DNA of 64,000 bases, from assembly GCF_014190875.1 (NCBI RefSeq), contig NZ_JACHVS010000001.1:1302001-1366000 (forward strand), given 5' to 3'. The position numbers and the translations under genes were made by a program. Shown here one piece after another: positions 16,958-25,124 of the stretch (the stretch's first letter is position 1; the number at the start of each line of letters is the position of its first letter). Origin of the DNA: Paeniglutamicibacter cryotolerans. Lineage in GTDB: Bacteria; Actinomycetota; Actinomycetes; Actinomycetales; Micrococcaceae. Below the pieces are notes generated by a model. The model made no database searches. It was not told the DNA's origin and saw only the letters and a program-made list of their open reading frames with translations.

Positions 16958-17517
16958 TGACCAAGAATTCTGCCGCTCGCGCCCGCCTGCTCGAACTCAT
17001 CAAGGAGCTTGCCGTCGTCCACGGCAAGGTCATCCTCTCTTCCGGCAAGGAGGCCGACTACTACATCGACCTGCGCCGCATCACCCTGCACCACGAGGCC
17101 GCACCCCTGGTCGGAGCTGTCATGCTCGAGCTACTCGACGAGGCCGGCATCGAATTCACCAACGCCGGCGGCCTGACCATGGGTGCCGACCCGGTAGGCA
17201 CGGCACTGATGCACGCCGCTGGCACAGCCGGGCGTGCGATCGACGCGTTCGTGGTGCGCAAGGCACAGAAGTCCTACGGCATGGGCCGCCAGGTCGAGGG
17301 CCCCGAGGTGAAGGGCCGTAACGTGGTGGTCCTCGAGGACACCTCCACCACCGGCGGTTCGGCACTGACCGCCGTCGAGGGAGTGCGCGCCGCCGGCGGC
17401 AACGTCGTAGCGGTTGCGGTGATCGTTGACCGTGACACCGGCTCGAAGGAACGCATCGAAGCCGAGGCCGGGGTTCCGTACCTCTTCGCCTTCGGCAAGG
17501 ACGAGCTGGGCCTGTAG
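16957..17517 (+). CDS. pyrE: Orotate phosphoribosyltransferase
   Basis: A 186-residue enzyme of de novo pyrimidine synthesis that joins orotate and PRPP to give OMP. HGKVILSSGKEADYYIDLRRITLH is the conserved N-terminal region, FTNAGGLTMGADPVGTALMHAA the substrate loop, and NVVVLEDTSTTGGSALTAVEGVRAAGG the PRPP-binding motif. I prefer ATG 16957 over 16951 because a -10 box ends at 16949, implying a leaderless transcript. The gene stands apart from other pyr genes, as often in actinobacteria. A strong hairpin follows at 17576-17625. Confidence 0.93.
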   Translation: MTKNSAARARLLELIKELAVVHGKVILSSGKEADYYIDLRRITLHHEAAPLVGAVMLELLDEAGIEFTNAGGLTMGADPVGTALMHAAGTAGRAIDAFVVRKAQKSYGMGRQVEGPEVKGRNVVVLEDTSTTGGSALTAVEGVRAAGGNVVAVAVIVDRDTGSKERIEAEAGVPYLFAFGKDELGL

Positions 17518-17575
17518 GAGGAAACTCCACCAAGGCATCGGACGACGCGCCCGTCGTTGAAGCGGTGCGCCGAGG

Positions 17576-17625
17576 GGACCGCGGGGCGGTGCTCGGACGC
17601 ATCGAGTCCGACCGCCCCGCGGTCC
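17576..17625 (+). terminator. Strong hairpin downstream of pyrE
   Basis: A 15-bp perfect stem (17576-17590 with 17611-17625) enclosing a smaller inner pairing TCGGAC/GTCCGA. It lies 59 bases after pyrE. It lacks a real T tail (TTGCC), so termination efficiency is uncertain. Confidence 0.6.
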
Positions 17626-18004
17626 TTGCCGCGAAGCGCCCGATCCGATGTTGTACCGGGAAACCGCGGCGGCACCGCACGGCGGCCGCTCGCCCGAGGG
17701 CCACTGGACCGGGGCGAACAGCGGGCACTATGAAGCGGTCGTCTACGCGCGCGGCCTGCCTTGGAGCCCTGCGAGCTGCGGAACTGATCGCGATTTCCTG
17801 GGGCGTGCTGAAGAACGACCACCCCGGGATCTTTCCCGCCGAACTGCCGCAGGTCGCCGACGGCTGGGGGGGTGCCCCTATCTTTTTCGCAAGGCCTTTT
17901 TCGGAAATTTCCCGAAGAATCCTTGCTTCAAGGTCCGGGCATGACAAGGTCCCCCGGCTCGAATGGTTTCGAGCCGGAGTGAACGCCTGTGCGGGGGCGG
18001 GTGT
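17626..18004. other. Gene-poor stretch leading into the IS110 element
   Basis: About 380 bases without a convincing gene; the open frames here resemble no family I know. A CCCCTATC octamer at 17875-17882 recurs at 19448-19455 beyond the transposase and could mark the flanks. A perfect 10-bp hairpin (17954-17963 with 17968-17977) lies just after the transposase stop on the minus strand and may be a terminator or part of the element end. Confidence 0.45.
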
Positions 18005-19222
18005 TTAGGCGGCAGTGGCCTCCGGGACCTGATAGAGGACCCCGTCACGCAGCATCGCGAACAGCACGTTGCAGCGCCGCCGGGCCAACGCGATCAGCGC
18101 CTGGTTGTGCTTCTTACCCTCGGAACGTTTCCTGTCGTAGTAGATCCGCGAGCTCGGGTCCTTGCATTTGAGCGACGCGAACGCGGAAAGGAACAGCGCC
18201 CGTTTCAGGATCTTGTTGCCCTTGCGCGAGGCATGGTCACCACGGATCGAGGTTCCGGAGCGCCAGGTCACCGGTGCCAGCCCGGCATAGGAGGCCAGAT
18301 GCCCGGGACTGGCGAAATCCTTGCCCACCACCTCGGTGAGGATCCTCGCCTGGGTACGGATCCCGACCCCGGGCATCGAATCCAGCAACAGGTGCAGCGG
18401 GTGGGCCACCACCAGTTCCTCGATGCGCACCAGCACCGCTGCCCGGGCGGCCCGGGTGTGGATGAGCATGCGGGCCAGCTCGGGCAGGACGATGCCGGCC
18501 GCTTCGGTGCCCGAGACGACGACGGTCTGGGCGGCCAGGGCAGCGGTGATGTCCTTGGCCCAGCGGTTCCAGGCCCGCGGTGCGTGCTTGCGCATCAAGG
18601 CGCCGATGCGGACTTCACCGGCCCGGCGCAGCGCCGCGGGGGTCGGGTATTTGACCAGGAGTTCGGCCATGGCCGCATGCTCCAGGTGTGCGCCGATGAC
18701 CCGTTCCAGGGCCGGGTGGATCTGGGTGAGCAGGCCGCGGATCCGGTTCGAGGTCGCCGTTGCCTGTTTGGCCAGGTCGTCATCGAAACCGCAGAGCATG
18801 GACAGCTCGGCGACCTGCTCCTCGGGGATGGCGATGGGCCGCAGGGTCTGGGGCAGGGTGCGGGCGGCGGTGGCGATGATGTAGGCGTCCCGGGCGTCGG
18901 TCTTGGCCTCGCCCGGGTGCAGGTCCGCGGCGCGGCGCATGGCCAGCCCGGGCAGGTAGGCCACGGCGATGCCCTGGGCCTGGGCGACGGCGACCGGCAG
19001 CGCGCCGATGGTGGCCGGCTGGTCCACCACGAAGAGTAGTTTCCCGTGTTTGGCCAGGGACCGGATCAGGGTCTTGAGTTTGGCTTCGTCCTGGGGCAGG
19101 GCCTTGTCCAGGAGTTTCTTTCCGGCCCGGTTCAGGGCCACGGCGTGGTGGTTGGACTTGCCGACATCGACGCCGATGAACACGTCGATGGTTTCGTGCT
19201 CTGTGATCACTGCGCACCTCAT
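18005..19222 (-). CDS. IS110-family transposase (DEDD recombinase)
   Basis: A 405-residue transposase of the IS110 family, which integrates DNA with a RuvC-like DEDD domain and a C-terminal Tnp domain, guided by an RNA from the element end. Seen: FIGVDVGKSNHHAVAL (first Asp near residue 19), VVDQPAT, and KTDARDAYIIATAART (catalytic Asp pair near 109-112). In the C-terminal Tnp_20 part, LLDSMPGVGIRTQARI and GLAPVTWRSGTSIRGD carry the serine proposed as nucleophile. The frame is open further upstream, but ATG 19222 gives the usual IS110 N-terminus. It appears intact, so the element may be active. Confidence 0.93.
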   Translation of the reverse strand: MRCAVITEHETIDVFIGVDVGKSNHHAVALNRAGKKLLDKALPQDEAKLKTLIRSLAKHGKLLFVVDQPATIGALPVAVAQAQGIAVAYLPGLAMRRAADLHPGEAKTDARDAYIIATAARTLPQTLRPIAIPEEQVAELSMLCGFDDDLAKQATATSNRIRGLLTQIHPALERVIGAHLEHAAMAELLVKYPTPAALRRAGEVRIGALMRKHAPRAWNRWAKDITAALAAQTVVVSGTEAAGIVLPELARMLIHTRAARAAVLVRIEELVVAHPLHLLLDSMPGVGIRTQARILTEVVGKDFASPGHLASYAGLAPVTWRSGTSIRGDHASRKGNKILKRALFLSAFASLKCKDPSSRIYYDRKRSEGKKHNQALIALARRRCNVLFAMLRDGVLYQVPEATAA

Positions 19223-19490
19223 TCGTGGGGCCACCCTTGGTGGCATCGGATGAAACGGTGCTGGCGTTGTCTTGGCGGCTCCACGGCTCGGCATCCACGT
19301 TACGACCGACCTTGGACGGGTTATTGGCTTGTCCTGGTCTGGCCCCTATGAGCGATATCCCTGGTGCCTCTCGGCCCCGGTGACAGCACCCCCCGGATCA
19401 TGGATAACAGGGGGAGGAGATCATGCCGGGGTCCGACAGGCCAGCAACCCCTATCCTTCCTCGGGGAGTCTGGATCAGGGGCCTATGAAA
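19223..19490 (-). ncRNA. Candidate bridge (seek) RNA region of the IS110 element
   Basis: About 270 bases of noncoding DNA immediately upstream of the transposase start. In characterised IS110 elements this end encodes a structured RNA with two loops that pair with target and donor DNA. Inverted repeats are visible, for example CCCCGG (19391-19396) with CCGGGG (19426-19431). The existence of an RNA here is inferred from family knowledge; the precise ends, strand use and loops have not been determined. Confidence 0.4.
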
Positions 19491-19497
19491 AAGGTAA

Positions 19498-19617
19498 CGG
19501 GGGGAGAACTACCAGCGCTCACCGAAGAACCGGGCCAAAATCTCAACCTACGGGGCGATGTTCGACTGGGTTGCCCGCGGTGTGGCCCCTGTCCCCCCGT
19601 TGGAGACGGAGCGGTGA
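19498..19617 (+). pseudogene. 5'-truncated gene remnant next to the IS110 element
   Basis: An open frame of 39 codons without a plausible start, ending at TGA 19615-19617. It reads YQRSPKNRAKISTYGAMFDW and then VARGVAPVPPLETER, which looks like a genuine soluble protein C-terminus. Its stop overlaps the GTG of the next gene (GTGA), the coupling style used throughout this window. The simplest reading is a gene whose 5' part was lost at the IS border. I do not recognise the family. Confidence 0.45.
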
Positions 19618-19952
19618 ACAACCTGCATGACGTCCTGCACCACGCCGGACCGAAGGAGCGTAAGACGCTGCTGGCAACCGCCCCGGACCTGTTCACCATC
19701 ACGCGGCCGAGGCTCTTTGGCGCCGGGGTGCGGCCATCGCCCGGTGCCGTCTCCAAGAATTGCCAGTTGGATCCGGACAACGAATCCCGCATCGACTGGC
19801 TGGTCCTGGCCCTGGTGGAATCCGGGGCCTGGAGCCCGGAGCTGGTTCTCGAAGGAATCGCCAGCTTCCGGGTCCGCCACTCCAGCGCCTTCCAATTGCG
19901 GTGGATTGCCGGGCTGGAAACGCTGCTGCGGGAAACGTTGCCGGTACGCTGA
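19614..19952 (+). CDS. Hypothetical protein
   Basis: A 112-residue protein from GTG 19614, which overlaps the stop of the preceding remnant and has GGAGACGGAG upstream. It is predicted soluble and mostly helical: NNLHDVLHHAGPKERKTLL, DNESRIDWLVLALVESGAW and SAFQLRWIAGLETLLRETLP. I recognise no domain. The MFS gene begins 5 bases after its stop, so they are probably co-transcribed. With its upstream partner gene truncated, it may now lack its original promoter. Confidence 0.55.
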   Translation: MNNLHDVLHHAGPKERKTLLATAPDLFTITRPRLFGAGVRPSPGAVSKNCQLDPDNESRIDWLVLALVESGAWSPELVLEGIASFRVRHSSAFQLRWIAGLETLLRETLPVR

Positions 19953-19957
19953 AACCC

Positions 19958-21208
19958 ATGAGCAAAAAGCCGACGTCGGGGTCCCTTCCGGTGCCCTTCC
20001 GCTGGTTATGGGCCGGAGCGAGCGCCAGCAACCTGGGTGACGGGATGCTGCTCGCCGCCGGCCCGCTGCTGGTGCTGACAATGACCCGCGAACCGCTGGC
20101 CGTAGCGCTGGCACCCTTCGTACAGCAGGTCCCGTGGGTGCTGTTCGGCCTGCTGGCTGGTGCCGTGGTGGACCGGGTGGACCGGCGTGCATTGATGATC
20201 GGGGTGAACCTGCTGCGCATGGTGGTCATGGCCGCCCTGGCGCTGGTCATCTTCACCGGGGCGCTGACCCTTCCCCTGCTCTACGCCGGGCTTTTCCTAC
20301 TAGGCACGGCCGAGGCCTTCGCCGATAACGCCGCTACCTCGCTGATCCCCACACTGGTGCCCAAGAAACAGCTGGGGCTGGCCAACTCCCGGCTCTTTGG
20401 CACCATCACCATTACCAACCAGCTCTCCGGTCCACCGTTGGGCGCCATGCTCTTCGCCATCGGCTACGCGCTGCCCTATGCCGGGTACGCGCTCATGCTT
20501 GGCGTGGCCGTGGTGCTCTACTCCAGGGTGCGGATCCCGCTGCCGGAACCGACAGGCGATGCAGTGCCAGAGACGAAGTCCCCGTCGCTGGTCAACGAGG
20601 TCCGCGAGGGGCTGGGCTGGCTACGCCGGCACTTCGCCGTGCGCACCCTGGCCATCCTGATCACCTGCTTCAACGTCACCTTCGGCGCCACATTCTCGAT
20701 GCTGGTGCTTTACGCCACCGGCCAGCTCGGGCTCTCGGACATCGGCTACGGCCTGCTGATGAGTGCCAGCGCAATCGGTGGCATCCTCGGCGCGCTGGTT
20801 TTCCCGGCGCTGGAGCGCCGCTTCAGCTACACGACGCTGCTGCGCGCCGGGCTGATCCTGGAGACCGTCACCCACCTGGCCCTGGTGCTCACCCACCAGG
20901 CGTGGCTGGCGATGTGCATCCTGTTCCTCTTCGGCGTGCACGCATTGGTCTGGGGTTCGGTCTCCTCCACTGTCCGCCAGCGTGCGGTACCGCACAGGCT
21001 GATGGGCCGGGTGAACTCCGTCTACATGCTCGGCAGCGTCGGCGGCATCGCCCTGGGCTCGCTGCTTGGCGGTGTACTCGGGCAGATTTTCAGCTACCGG
21101 GCGCCGTTCTGGTTCGGGTTCGTCGGTTCGTTCATCATCCTGTTGCTGGTCTGGAAGCCGATGAAGCACATCGCCCTGGCCGGGGCCGATGCCACAGAGG
21201 GCACGTGA
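19958..21208 (+). CDS. MFS transporter (macrolide-efflux-like)
   Basis: A 416-residue membrane protein with about 12 hydrophobic segments. The N-terminal LPVPFRWLWAGASASNLGDG and VDRVDRRALMIGVNLLR after segment 2 are typical of the MFS group that includes MefA-like efflux proteins (MFS_3). A second half begins near FAVRTLAILITCFNVTFGA. The start ATG 19958 is taken because the upstream frame is unconserved. It is probably a drug or metabolite exporter; the substrate is unknown. The next reading frame (a decayed gene) starts in a GTGA overlap with its stop. Confidence 0.86.
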   Translation: MSKKPTSGSLPVPFRWLWAGASASNLGDGMLLAAGPLLVLTMTREPLAVALAPFVQQVPWVLFGLLAGAVVDRVDRRALMIGVNLLRMVVMAALALVIFTGALTLPLLYAGLFLLGTAEAFADNAATSLIPTLVPKKQLGLANSRLFGTITITNQLSGPPLGAMLFAIGYALPYAGYALMLGVAVVLYSRVRIPLPEPTGDAVPETKSPSLVNEVREGLGWLRRHFAVRTLAILITCFNVTFGATFSMLVLYATGQLGLSDIGYGLLMSASAIGGILGALVFPALERRFSYTTLLRAGLILETVTHLALVLTHQAWLAMCILFLFGVHALVWGSVSSTVRQRAVPHRLMGRVNSVYMLGSVGGIALGSLLGGVLGQIFSYRAPFWFGFVGSFIILLLVWKPMKHIALAGADATEGT

Positions 21209-21575
21209 ACACGCTGTCCTGCCGGCCCGATGCCTCCGGCGGCTACGACTTCGTGATCGACGGGATGTTCCTGAACGAGTAAATCTTCGGCCTTCACCGC
21301 CGGGACGGTCGGTTCATCACGCTGCTGCGGCCCCGGCGAGCAGAGGCGACCGGCGATTTCATGGCGGACCGGGTCTGGCTCTACTTCTGCCCGAGGTGCT
21401 TCGGCGAAGATTGCGGCGGGGTGAGCGCGCGCATCAGGTTCACCGGGACACGGCGCACTGGTCCGATTTCCTGCACGAATCGTCCTATGAGCCAGGCCAC
21501 ACCGAAAGCGTCGAACCACCACTGGATTTCTTGTTCGGCAAGGCGGCGTATCCGACGGAGCTGGAGCGGGTCGAG
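21205..21575 (+). pseudogene. Decayed conserved hypothetical gene after the MFS transporter
   Basis: Starting at GTG 21205, overlapping the MFS stop, the frame reads DASGGYDFVIDGMFLNE and then hits TAA at 21280-21282. The same frame continues HRRDGRFITLLRPRRAEATG and MADRVWLYFCPRCFGEDCGG, then shifts around 21450 to HWSDFLHESSYEPGHTESV and PPLDFLFGKAAYPTELERV. The pieces join into one plausible protein of about 120 residues with a CPRCFGEDC cluster. One nonsense codon plus one frameshift indicates inactivation. Family unknown to me. Confidence 0.6.
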
Positions 21576-21932
21576 TCGGCGCCGTTCTCCGGACCCGGGC
21601 GCCCACCAATCGGAACCCCGGATCACCGCAGGCTCGGGCTCGAGTGGCTCGCCACCAGGCGCTGGCAGCGCAGGAAGGCCAAGCACCGCGGGCCGGCAAC
21701 TGCCCGGACGTGTTCCGCTGCTCGTCGGGCCATGCCTGCACCGGGCATGTGGACGGGGCACGACCCGGCTGAGCCGTACCGCAACGGGCGTCCTCCGGGA
21801 CGATTTCCGGCTGGGCGGTTCCGGAGAAGCCAGACCGGGCAGGGAGTTGGGCCAGGCCGTTGACCCGTGCTTCGCCGCCGGGCAGTATCACGGCGTGGTC
21901 GGCACTCTGCTCCACCTCGAGATGTGCGGGGC
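21576..21932. other. Non-coding or decayed stretch
   Basis: About 360 bases between the decayed gene and the amidohydrolase. Several overlapping open frames exist but none shows a recognisable domain or convincing start. It may be remaining parts of lost genes; I see nothing definite. Confidence 0.4.
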
Positions 21933-23411
21933 CTAGGAAGCCACGGTGGCCGTCCCCGACACGGGGTAGGGCGGTGGGAAAAGCACATCGGCATCCCGGT
22001 GTTGCGCATCGCGCTCGGAATACGCGGTGCGCAGCTTGGTGAAGATCCCCTGGGCCCGGGACCGCAGCGCATCCAGGTCAAGGCCCGGGAGTGTTGAATC
22101 CACGATGACCGGCCGACCGGCGACCACCGAGTGGGTGACCTGGCGGGCTGTGCCGTTGAGGACCAGGGTTCGTAGCGGGTCCTCGATTACCCCGTCGCGG
22201 AAATCCCCCAGCGAGAAGGCGACGAAGTCGGCCTGGGCACCGGGGGTCAAACGGCCCAGGTCCGGGCGCTTCAGTGCCGTGGCGCCGCCGAGCGTTGCCG
22301 CATCGAAGTAGTCGTTCAGCGACCCTGCATCGGCCCGCCCCTCGACGAGCCTGGCCAAGTGCATGCCGACGTCGATGCCGCGGATCAGGTCCGGCGGGAA
22401 GGAGTCGGTACCCAGTGCGAGGTTAATGCCTGCCGCGCGGAAGCGGTCGAAGGAGTTCAGCGCCTTGCCGTAGCGGAAGGTGGTCAGTGGGCAGTGGATG
22501 ATGCTGACCCCGTGTTCGGCCAGCAGGGTGAGGGCCCCCTCCGGTGCGTGGTGGCCCGGGTCGGTCGCATCGATCATCACGCCGTGCGGGACCAGCAGAT
22601 CGCAGTTGAGCAGCCCGGTGCGCCGGAGCACCTCGATCGGGGTGTCCCCGGCCTCGGCGAGCAGCTTCACTTCGAGTTCACCCTGTAGCGAGTGCAGTCG
22701 GACCGGGACGTTGCGCTCGGTGGCCAAGGCTGCGGTGCGGGCCAGCAGGTCCTCGGTCATCGTTTCGATACGGCACGGCAACAGGACGCCGTTGACCAGG
22801 GGATCGGCAAGGTCCCGGGCGTAGTCCAGGAATCGGAGGGCATCGTCCAAGCCCTCAAGGCCCTTGTCTTCGGCAAAGGCGACGCGGCGTTCGCCTTCGG
22901 CTGTGACGACGTGGACGCCGGAGCGGTAGGCAGGACCCAGGTAGCCACGCAGGCCGATCCTGCGGCTGGTTTCACTCATGCCCACCAGCTCGTCGTAGGT
23001 CTCCGCCCAGGAGCTATGGATTTCCGAGGCGATCGGCATGTACGTGGTGATACCGTGCAGGGCCAGCTGCACCAGCGCGAATTCACGCAGCGTCTGGCGT
23101 TCCCCGGGGGTGCAGACGTCATGCCGGCCGCCATCGAAGTACTCCTGTGACCAGATGTGCGCGTCGGCCACGTCCGGGGCCGCCCAGGAATCCAGGATCA
23201 GGTGGTCGATGTCGGTCAGGGCATCGAGGTCGATCAGTCCGGGAGTCAGCAGGCTTTGCTCCAACTCGACCGACTCATCGACGTTGCCGGAGTAGTCCTG
23301 GCCGACGTGGACGATGATGTCGTCCTCGACGACGATTTGTCCACGGGGGATCAGGGTATGGCCCGACCCGTCGTATCCGAGGACGTAATCTGCGCTGTAT
23401 TTTGTCCGCAC
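21933..23411 (-). CDS. Amidohydrolase-superfamily protein with atypical metal site
   Basis: A 492-residue protein of the TrzA/AtzA-like amidohydrolase group. The N-terminal beta sandwich, a TIM barrel and the C-terminal part of the sandwich (GAQADFVAFSLGDF, VLNGTARQVTHSVVAGRPV) are all present. Later metal or catalytic residues are recognisable in VPVRLHSLQGELEV, LLVPHGVMIDATD and INLALGTDSFPPDLI. The first motif, normally HxH after PG(L/F)xD, reads PGLIDLDALTDIDH, so the usual His pair is missing. The start is GTG 23411 with AAAGGAAG upstream. It is divergent from the DUF3100-like transporter and has a GntR-type operator candidate at 23469. Substrate unknown; a non-classical metal site or altered function is likely. 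Confidence 0.78.
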   Translation of the reverse strand: MRTKYSADYVLGYDGSGHTLIPRGQIVVEDDIIVHVGQDYSGNVDESVELEQSLLTPGLIDLDALTDIDHLILDSWAAPDVADAHIWSQEYFDGGRHDVCTPGERQTLREFALVQLALHGITTYMPIASEIHSSWAETYDELVGMSETSRRIGLRGYLGPAYRSGVHVVTAEGERRVAFAEDKGLEGLDDALRFLDYARDLADPLVNGVLLPCRIETMTEDLLARTAALATERNVPVRLHSLQGELEVKLLAEAGDTPIEVLRRTGLLNCDLLVPHGVMIDATDPGHHAPEGALTLLAEHGVSIIHCPLTTFRYGKALNSFDRFRAAGINLALGTDSFPPDLIRGIDVGMHLARLVEGRADAGSLNDYFDAATLGGATALKRPDLGRLTPGAQADFVAFSLGDFRDGVIEDPLRTLVLNGTARQVTHSVVAGRPVIVDSTLPGLDLDALRSRAQGIFTKLRTAYSERDAQHRDADVLFPPPYPVSGTATVAS

Positions 23412-23468
23412 GGTGACTTCCTTTCGCCTCCGGCACCGGTTGCCGGGCCATGCGCCCACTCTAATTCA

Positions 23469-23480
23469 TTGGTATGCCAA
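23469..23480. promoter_or_regulatory. GntR operator candidate 1 (TTGGTATGCCAA)
   Basis: A 12-base near-perfect palindrome 58 bases upstream of the amidohydrolase start (minus strand). One of four related sites in this neighbourhood matching TTGGTATACCAA, typical in form for FadR/GntR-family regulators. Confidence 0.55.
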
Positions 23481-23592
23481 AAATGCAAAGTTCAAAATAC
23501 CACTGTCTAACACGGGGGTAATCTCTTGCAAATACTGGCATGTAAAAATTGCGACATGTGAGATACATTTCACCGAACGCCGGTTATCGTAA

Positions 23593-23604
23593 TTGGTATA
23601 CCAC
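23593..23604. promoter_or_regulatory. GntR operator candidate 2 (TTGGTATACCAC)
   Basis: Contains the perfect palindrome TGGTATACCA, 71 bases upstream of the DUF3100-like transporter start. Same motif as the other three sites. Confidence 0.55.
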
Positions 23605-23674
23605 CCTGAGGGATTTAGTCGGATGCACCCGGGACGAGCCTGAGCCCCCGGTGCACCAACCGGAACGAGGACCA

Positions 23675-25069
23675 ATGAATCAGAAACCAGCAGCAGTGCG
23701 GCGTGTCGAAACCGGGCGGACCAATGCTCCGGCGCAGGCGCCCAACGTGCGCAACTGGACCGGCATCATCGCCGTTTCCACGTTGATTTCCATCGCCGCC
23801 ATCGCGATCGGAACACACAAGTTCCAGCTCGGCCCTGCCGCGCTTGTCCTCTTCCCGATCATCTGGGCCGTGGTCATCGGCGGTATCGTCGGCGTACAGA
23901 AGGTCCGTCCAATCACCCCGTCGGGCCGTTCCGTGGCGACGGTCCTGCTCGAGGTCGGCATCGTGATGTTCCTGGCCGGCCTCGGAGCCCAGATCGGCCC
24001 GTCGCTGAGCAAGTTCGCCGAGATTGGCCCGGCCATCGCGCTGCAGGAAATCGGGCACATCGTCGGAACGGTCATCATCGCGCTGCCGGTGGCGGTCGGC
24101 CTGGGACTGGGGCGCGCCTCCATTGGGGCCACTTGGTCCATCGACCGCGAGTCCTTCCTGGCCTATGCCATCCAGAAATTCGGCGTCCGTTCTGCCGAGT
24201 ACCGCGGCGTCTTTTCGGTGTGGCTGCTCGGCAGCCTTTTCGGCGCCGTCTTCATCTCCTTGCTGGCGGGCCTGCTCGGCGGCTTGGAGATCTTCGATCC
24301 CCGAGCCCTGGCACTGGGCCTCGGGCTGGGATCCGCATCCATGATGCTCGGCGGCGTCGGCGCGCTGTCCCTGCTCTACCCGGAGATGGCCGGGGAGATC
24401 CTAGCGCTTGCCGCGTTGTCCAACCTCGTCACCAACATCGTTGGGTTCTATGCAGGAGTGTTCATTGCCCTGCCGATGTGCAAGTCGCTCTACAACTTCT
24501 GGAAGCGCGTTTTCGGCAAGGACGACGAGGGCCGTTCTACCCGGCGTCTGGCGGCCGACGCCTCGGAGTCGAGCGCGGCGGGGAGGAAGCCGAAGCGGGA
24601 AGTGAAGCTGGAGGTCGAGGCGGACCCGGTGATCAAACGAACCCCTAAGGTGATGCTGCTGGCGCTGCTCGTGGCCGGACTCACTGGTGCACTGATGAAT
24701 GCCCTGGGCACCAAGTCGTTCGAGCCCAAGGACCTTCTCGGCATCGGCCTCTTCATGGTTCTGACACTGGTGGCCTTCACCGTGGCCAAGTACGTACCCT
24801 CGGTCCCCTCGAGTGTGTGGGTTCTTGCGTTGGGAACGCTGCTCTCGGCCCCGTTCATGCCGACGGCTTCCTTCGTTGCCGATGTGATCGGCAACCTCGA
24901 CGTCATCATGATCGGGTTGGCCTCGCTGACACTGATCGGACTCACGCTGGGACGCGACATCGCAGCGATCAGGACGCTGGGCTGGCGCATCGTAGTCGTT
25001 GCCTTGCTGACCTACTCGGCCAGCTTCATCGCCGCGGCCGCCATCGCGCAGTTCACCCTGCACCTCTAG
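23675..25069 (+). CDS. DUF3100-like integral membrane transporter
   Basis: A 464-residue protein with about ten to twelve hydrophobic segments in two halves joined by a charged cytoplasmic linker (about residues 285-325, KDDEGRSTRRLAADASESSA and following). The first half has FQLGPAALVLFPIIWAVVIGG and a glycine-rich LALGLGLGSASMMLGGVGAL; the second resumes at VMLLALLVAGLTGALMNALG. This fits DUF3100 predicted membrane proteins, to which I assign it with moderate certainty. ATG 23675 follows AACGAGG. It sits between two amidohydrolase genes and shares their operator motif, so it probably imports or exports their substrate. Confidence 0.68.
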   Translation: MNQKPAAVRRVETGRTNAPAQAPNVRNWTGIIAVSTLISIAAIAIGTHKFQLGPAALVLFPIIWAVVIGGIVGVQKVRPITPSGRSVATVLLEVGIVMFLAGLGAQIGPSLSKFAEIGPAIALQEIGHIVGTVIIALPVAVGLGLGRASIGATWSIDRESFLAYAIQKFGVRSAEYRGVFSVWLLGSLFGAVFISLLAGLLGGLEIFDPRALALGLGLGSASMMLGGVGALSLLYPEMAGEILALAALSNLVTNIVGFYAGVFIALPMCKSLYNFWKRVFGKDDEGRSTRRLAADASESSAAGRKPKREVKLEVEADPVIKRTPKVMLLALLVAGLTGALMNALGTKSFEPKDLLGIGLFMVLTLVAFTVAKYVPSVPSSVWVLALGTLLSAPFMPTASFVADVIGNLDVIMIGLASLTLIGLTLGRDIAAIRTLGWRIVVVALLTYSASFIAAAAIAQFTLHL

Positions 25070-25075
25070 GAAACC

Positions 25076-25123
25076 GGCAGCCGGCCCCGGGCATTGTTGA
25101 ACCGGTGCTCGGGGCCGGCTGCC
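25076..25123. terminator. Bidirectional terminator between transporter and gntR
   Basis: An 18-bp stem (25076-25093 with 25106-25123) with a single G-T wobble and a 12-base loop, squeezed between two convergent stop codons (25069 and 25125). No T tail is evident on either side. Confidence 0.7.
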
Positions 25124-25124
25124 G

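Larger units (their letters stand above)
17875..19490 (-). mobile_element. IS110-family insertion sequence (borders approximate)
   Basis: The transposase gene plus its noncoding ends. IS110 elements lack long terminal inverted repeats, so borders cannot be set firmly. An octamer CCCCTATC at 17875-17882 and 19448-19455 is one candidate pair of flanks, and a gene remnant without a start codon resumes at 19498. The long noncoding end lies upstream of the transposase (19223 to about 19490), as in the IS110 subgroup whose guide RNA is made there. Confidence 0.6.

Noticed and set aside
17565..18008. 147-codon open frame between pyrE and the IS110 element
   Set aside because: It shows no family resemblance, crosses a strong hairpin, runs into the IS end and has no ribosome site; taken as a chance frame.
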